NCBI RefSeq assembly: GCF_018143015.1
Contig: NC_054750.1
Coordinates: forward strand, 10,258,501-10,322,500
Direction: 5' to 3'
Length of the DNA stretch: 64,000 bases
Source of the DNA: Lytechinus variegatus
Taxonomy: Eukaryota; Echinodermata; Echinoidea; Temnopleuroida; Toxopneustidae
Shown: positions 59,389 to 64,000 of the stretch, in pieces
How the letters are laid out: each line of letters starts with the position of its first letter
Position numbering within the stretch: position 1 is the first letter of the stretch
Notes under the pieces: generated by a model
The model's database searches: none
What the model saw: the letters and a program-made list of their open reading frames with translations, nothing else
What the model was told of the DNA's origin: nothing
Translations under genes and position numbers: made by a program

Positions 59389-62044
59389 GTAAGCATCTCT
59401 AATCTTTCATATTCCTGGGGGCCTGTGTTATGAAAAGGTCATTTGAGCACAGCTTTTGAACATCAAATGCAAATCTGAAATATGCATTTTTGATCAATTT
59501 GCTTGAATCAAGTTGATGTGGCACTCAGTGAACGTTACTACTTGAACTTAAAGTTGGTCTTTGTGACCCAGGGGTAGTCAGTCTCTTTTATATTCATGAG
59601 AATCGTTTCATGAAACTTTAATTTAAACAGAAATTCTCAAAATCGATTGAAAATCCTAAATGTGCACTTTTAATTTGTTTAGATATGTGTTTGATTTTTA
59701 TGGGTAGCTCTCTAATTTTGATACCTTAGTCCTTGGACATAAACATGTATGTAAACCTTTATTTGACTATTTTTATTGAAAACTGCACTTGACGTAAGCT
59801 ATCCCTATGCAACTATGTCTTGGACAATAATATACTTTTCTTTGATAGCCTTAGTAGAATGTGGTACTTACATGTACCTCAAGGATTAGATATTTGATGT
59901 AGTTTGATGATTTAGATCAGTGGATCTAAAGTCCCTTTAACCCTATCTAGGCCGGGGGGGGGGCTCCAAGGCCCTCCTCAACGAGTCGTGCGATATTTTT
60001 GCCGCGCAAATTTTTTTGACCGCGCTGCTCGTTGACTTTTTACTTTCAAGTCTTTCTCAACTTTTGAGACCAATTTTGCATCATCTGGGTACGCTGTCTC
60101 GAAATTATGCAACGTTTATATGTAAGTGCGTGTCAGACCAAAAATTACTAAAAACATGATTTTGTATACAAAGTCAATGTAAATTGTGTTTTCAACCAAA
60201 AATCATAAATGTATGATTATTTTTAGTTTTGCTGTTCTAAATGTATGTATTTTATGCTGTTTATGATCTTAGAAATGTCCCCAACGAATTTCATTGAAAA
60301 AACAAAGGGTAAAAAACAAATAAATACATAAGAAATTGCAAAAAACAATATAATGCATAAGAAATTGGAAAAAACAATATAATGCATAAGAAATTGATCT
60401 GATATCACAACTTTTTTCGTATAAACTTGCTAAGAACACCACAAAGAGTTTCTATGCCAAAAATTAGAACATTGGAGCTTTATTTATGGAGTTAGAGGAA
60501 AAAGTATAATTTTGCATACTAATTAGGTATAAATTAGCATTACGGTATTACTTAATAACAATTCACATGAAATAAATTACTGTACTATTGTGTAGATTAT
60601 ATCCAAGACAACCTGCGTGTCAATTTTTGGCGCGATCACGCGGTCGGCGGCGGAGATCTCAAGGGGGGCCTGGGAGCCCCCCCCCGGCCATATGAACTCC
60701 CAATATACCCCGGCCTAGATAGGGTGAAAGTCCCTTTAAAACTTCAAATCACAAGATCTTTGATTAAAATTCCACCTCAATGTTAGAGCCACATAGTAAA
60801 GCATATATTTTGTTTGGGCCACATCAGTCAGGATTGTATCACTCTTAGCATAGTGGTGGAGAGTGATAGATTTAAAGGAAACAGTGATATTATTGAATTT
60901 ATATGATGAGATGAACAGAATAAGGAAATGTTTCTGTCATATCCGTGTATTGTTCAGGTTAGTGGTTTTAAACCAATGGAATCTGTGGTTGAGGCTTGTT
61001 ACAGAATGATTTTAGGAGTGGGCTGATATAATTACCACATTATTGTAAAAAAAAAGGGATTAGAAACAGTAACCTTAACTTAGCAAGTTATTGTCTCACT
61101 TTCATTACCAGCAGACATACAATGTACCTTAGCAATAGATGTAGGAAATGTCAAGGTATTTCCTTCATATATTATTTCCTGTTTCCTCAACGTTATTACT
61201 ATTGAATTAGAAACCCACTATTATACAAAGTGAAAATCAGGGGAAAAACATTTCCTGTTAAACCTACTAATCAGGTTTGAGGTTTTATCATTTACTTTAC
61301 AGACATTCATCAACTATTTCTTTATTTTTACATGTAGACTTGTATCAAAATTGTAATGATATTGATATCAATTTAATTCTGTGAATTTATCCATTAAGAT
61401 AAAATGCAATATCCTTTTGTAATTCTCCCTTGAAAAAAAGGTCACTTTACTCTCTAATGTTGGTTTTTAAGGGAAATTTAACACTTACATGTACATGTAT
61501 GAGGTGCTTTCATCTACAGATTTTCTTAGTTCCTATGAGTATGATGAATATGACCAACAGCTGTTATGTAATTGATGTAGTATACTCCTTGATATGGTAA
61601 AGACATATACCACTGCTACAGATTAATTAGGTGAGACCCAAAGATGTTGCTTTATTACAAGGATTTCTATTGCTCCCCATAAAGCCTTGTGTCAGAAAAT
61701 TATAATTCTACTTCCCTTGAAACCTCAAGAGAGACAAGAAATACACTATTTATGATGTAAGTGTATTTCGCTATCACCCAGTGAATTAGATCATGTATAC
61801 AATGTGAAAAATAAGTTAGAAAAAAAAAGCTTGGAACCAGCAGGCCATTACCGGTCCATGGCACAGTTATGATGACATCGGGGCAAATATACCTAAGCCC
61901 AGAATGGAATGTTGAAGGGATGCTGTGGAATATACCCAGTTACTTTAACAAATCCTTTTTTATGCAAAATTGAATATGCAGAGAGTATATCAGAAAGAAT
62001 CCATAAGTTTGTAACACTTGTACTCTCCCTCTATTTCTGTGCAG
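59389..62044 (+). other. FREM1-like intron
   Basis: A 2.66 kb GT-AG intron (donor GTAAGC, acceptor ATTTCTGTGCAG). It contains O copy B at 59941-60724; the rest is AT-rich and unremarkable. Confidence 0.8.
59941..60724 (+). mobile_element. Element O with piggyBac-like ends, copy B
   Basis: Ends CCCTATCTAGGCCGGGG and, read backwards from the right, CCCTATCTAGGCCGGGG, an exact 17 bp inverted repeat. TTAA lies on the left (59937-59940); the right-hand site reads TGAA. A 13 bp direct repeat (AAAGTCCCTTTAA) lies just outside both ends, at 59928-59940 and 60727-60739. It sits in the FREM1-like intron in the same orientation as the gene. Confidence 0.9.
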
Positions 62045-64000
62045 GTGTTTGATTGTGAGTTCCTGCCAGAGACCATCAAGTACACTCATTCCGGACTACC
62101 ATACTTGGACCATGATGTGGTAAAATTACGAGTCTACAAGTTCACCGAGACAGACACAGTTTCAGAGACAGTTTACCTCAGGGTCAACGTCTCCTTGAAT
62201 TCTTATCAAACTGTGAGGCCGATGGGACCACTTCAAGTTGACCGCTTCTTTGGAAGTTCGGAGTTGATTGACATGAGAGTTCTGGACTTGGCATACGAGC
62301 GCTACAGGAACGTGTCATGTATGGTGCATATCAACACGGTCACAAGTGGGTTTCCAAAGTATGGGGAACTTACAAAAGGAGAAGGCGAGGAGAAGGTGAG
62401 GGTTAGAGCCCTGACTGCCGATTGCTACGATTTCATGATGGGAATGATACGCTATGAGCATCTTGTGCCTCCGACGCCAAACATAGACTATATTCCGATG
62501 ACTGTGACAACAAATGATCCATTGCTGATTGAAGGAACCTATGAGGAGGTGTACTACTTACCTGTGGAGATCACGGAAGCATTTCCAAATCAGAATCCAA
62601 TTGCAGCGATGATGAGCATGTATGTAATGGAGGCAGATCAGTTTATCCTGACCACCATCACGCCCTCGGTGATCTCTGGTAGAGATGATGAAACTGCCAA
62701 TGAGGATCTGGTGTTCTTTATCAGTCAACCCTTCGGTCCAGACGAAGGGTACATCGTCAACCTCGATGACCACACCCACCCAATAGAGTCCTTCACACAG
62801 TATGACCTGTCAAGATTGAATATAGCGTACAAACCTCCCATCGTCAGCTCAGCAGAGAGGCGAGTCTTTACGGCAGAGTTCACTGTCTATGATACTTACT
62901 TTGCGGAAAGTAATCCCATTAACCTTATGGTGTCAGTGAGAACCACTGAAACGAATGCTCCTAGAGTTTCGGTGAATACTGGTCTTACTATGTTAGAAGG
63001 ACAGTCAAGGATCATCCGTCCAACAAATCTTCAGCTAGTTGACAATGACAATCTGAATTTTGTTAGAGCTAAAGTGGTTGGTGGACTACGCCATGGAAGG
63101 CTCTACAATAATGAACGTCCTGTCATCATGTTCTCGGCAGCAGATATTAATTCCAATAACCTTGTATATCGTCATGATGATAGTGACACTTTGAAGGATA
63201 GCATTGAGCTGAGGATCACAGATGGACGACACAGCGTCAGGACAACCTTCCCTATAAATATTCTTCCAAAGGATGACAGTGCCCCTTATCTCATCAACAA
63301 TGTCCAGTTTGAACTCCAAGAAGGTAGTACAATTCGTATCACCCGTTTCTTGCTCGTTGCAGCTGATATGGACTCCAGCGATGACTACATAATCTTCAGA
63401 ATCACTCAGCCTCCAGTGGCTGGTGAAATCTTGAAGAAGTTCTCTGAAGATGCGTACGGGTATCCTGTCACAGAGTTCACTCAGAGAGATCTGTTCCGTG
63501 GCCTGATCTACTATCACCATCTTGGTGGAGAGGTCTTCTTAGATACTTTCGAGCTGATTCTTCTGGACAACCAGATACCTCCTAATGAGTCACCAACACA
63601 GGTTGTGATGGTGAAGATTAGTCCTGTACATGATCTACCTCCAGAGAGGGTTTCTGGATCAACTCAGTCTCTGATTGTCCGGGAAACAGAGATTGCGTAC
63701 ATTACCAAGAATCAACTGCACTTCACGGATGCTGAATCAACTGAAGAACATCTCCGCTATACCATCACAACCCCGCCTTACATAACAGATACACACAGCC
63801 TTACTAATGCTGGGAGGGTGATATCAACAGTGGATGTCCTATCCCCTACTAAGGATCCCAACATGCCAGCCATTCGATCTTTCACCCAGGGTGAGGTAAA
63901 TATGCACAACATTGCCTACATGCCACCCTTAAAGGAGATCGGTCCAAACCCTGTACACATCCGTTTTGTCTTCTCTGTCTCTGATCCCTTCGGAAACCTT
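62045..64000 (+). CDS. FREM1: FREM1-like gene, large exon with CSPG repeats (partial, runs off the window)
   Basis: A single open frame of 652 codons from the acceptor (TTTCTGTGCAG) to the window edge, residues 78-729. It continues VFDCEFLPETIKYTHSGLPY. The N-terminal domain carries DQFILTTITPSV and FPNQNPIAA. Three CSPG repeats follow. Repeat 1 is from about 388: NTGLTMLEGQSRI, VDNDN, HGRL, YRHDDSDTLKDS. Repeat 2 is from about 496: NVQFELQEGS, SSDDYIIFRI, FTQRDLFRGLIYYHH. Repeat 3 is from about 620: VRETEIAYITKNQLHF, RYTITTPPY, RSFTQGEVN. NAPRVSxNTGL and FPINxLPKDDSxP are near-identical to FREM1. FREM proteins are secreted basement-membrane proteins acting with FRAS1. Sea-urchin ECM3 belongs to the same family, so the exact paralogue is uncertain. 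The Calx-beta part lies beyond the window. Confidence 0.92.
   Translation, partial: MFDCEFLPETIKYTHSGLPYLDHDVVKLRVYKFTETDTVSETVYLRVNVSLNSYQTVRPMGPLQVDRFFGSSELIDMRVLDLAYERYRNVSCMVHINTVTSGFPKYGELTKGEGEEKVRVRALTADCYDFMMGMIRYEHLVPPTPNIDYIPMTVTTNDPLLIEGTYEEVYYLPVEITEAFPNQNPIAAMMSMYVMEADQFILTTITPSVISGRDDETANEDLVFFISQPFGPDEGYIVNLDDHTHPIESFTQYDLSRLNIAYKPPIVSSAERRVFTAEFTVYDTYFAESNPINLMVSVRTTETNAPRVSVNTGLTMLEGQSRIIRPTNLQLVDNDNLNFVRAKVVGGLRHGRLYNNERPVIMFSAADINSNNLVYRHDDSDTLKDSIELRITDGRHSVRTTFPINILPKDDSAPYLINNVQFELQEGSTIRITRFLLVAADMDSSDDYIIFRITQPPVAGEILKKFSEDAYGYPVTEFTQRDLFRGLIYYHHLGGEVFLDTFELILLDNQIPPNESPTQVVMVKISPVHDLPPERVSGSTQSLIVRETEIAYITKNQLHFTDAESTEEHLRYTITTPPYITDTHSLTNAGRVISTVDVLSPTKDPNMPAIRSFTQGEVNMHNIAYMPPLKEIGPNPVHIRFVFSVSDPFGNL

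Noticed and set aside
63086-63520. Minus-strand 144-residue frame
   Set aside because: Antisense shadow of the FREM1-like large exon, whose plus-strand frame is conserved and uninterrupted.

Overview
The window looks like nuclear DNA of an echinoderm, most likely a sea urchin. It is AT-rich and intron-rich, with metazoan GT-AG splice sites, animal-specific gene families (an AEBP2 zinc-finger protein and a FRAS1/FREM matrix protein), a tRNA-derived SINE, long microsatellites, and a very dense population of short inverted-repeat (MITE-like) DNA elements. No bacterial operons, CRISPR arrays, rRNA or credible tRNA genes are visible. I saw no retrovirus-like, LTR or Polinton coding remains. All family calls come from reading the sequence and remembering the families; no database search was run.

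Layout of genes. (1) 217-292 (+) is the last coding exon of an unrecognised gene entering from the left. (2) 10000-13841 (-) is a four-exon gene for a 158-residue type I membrane protein: signal peptide, Pro/Thr/Ser stretch, Asp/Gly-rich acidic ectodomain, one membrane segment and a short Ser/Thr/Tyr tail. It resembles what is described for the sea-urchin skeletogenic protein P16, but that is a hypothesis. (3) 33541-40490 (-) is a complete AEBP2 orthologue in five coding exons (302 residues), a PRC2 accessory subunit with three C2H2 fingers. (4) 46853-46933 (+) is an isolated first exon of a THAP zinc-finger protein whose expected splice donor appears lost. (5) 59071-64000 (+) is the 5' part of a FREM1/QBRICK-like basement-membrane gene: a signal-peptide exon, a 2.7 kb intron, and a large exon that stays open to the window edge. 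The genes are unrelated in function and show no operon-like arrangement.

Layout of repeats. Almost everything else is transposon debris or simple repeat. There are at least twenty foldback or TIR elements. Several carry readable target-site duplications: TTAA for two elements with piggyBac-like ends, 8 bp for three hAT-like elements, and 6 and 7 bp for two larger TIR elements. Several are nested: a 2.3 kb element inside a palindromic MITE, a hAT-like element inside a tandem-repeat element, a piggyBac-like copy inside another TIR element, and a 1.7 kb unit inside a TTAA MITE. Tandem-repeat elements with 115, 150 and 175 bp units lie at 46.0, 41.0 and 37.3 kb. Microsatellites include about 0.9 kb of (CTA)n at 22.2-23.1 kb and about 1.4 kb of (CTTT)n at 51.9-53.4 kb. 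A very similar 390 bp direct duplication lies at 19.8-20.6 kb. A 5'-truncated LINE end lies at 27.1-27.65 kb.
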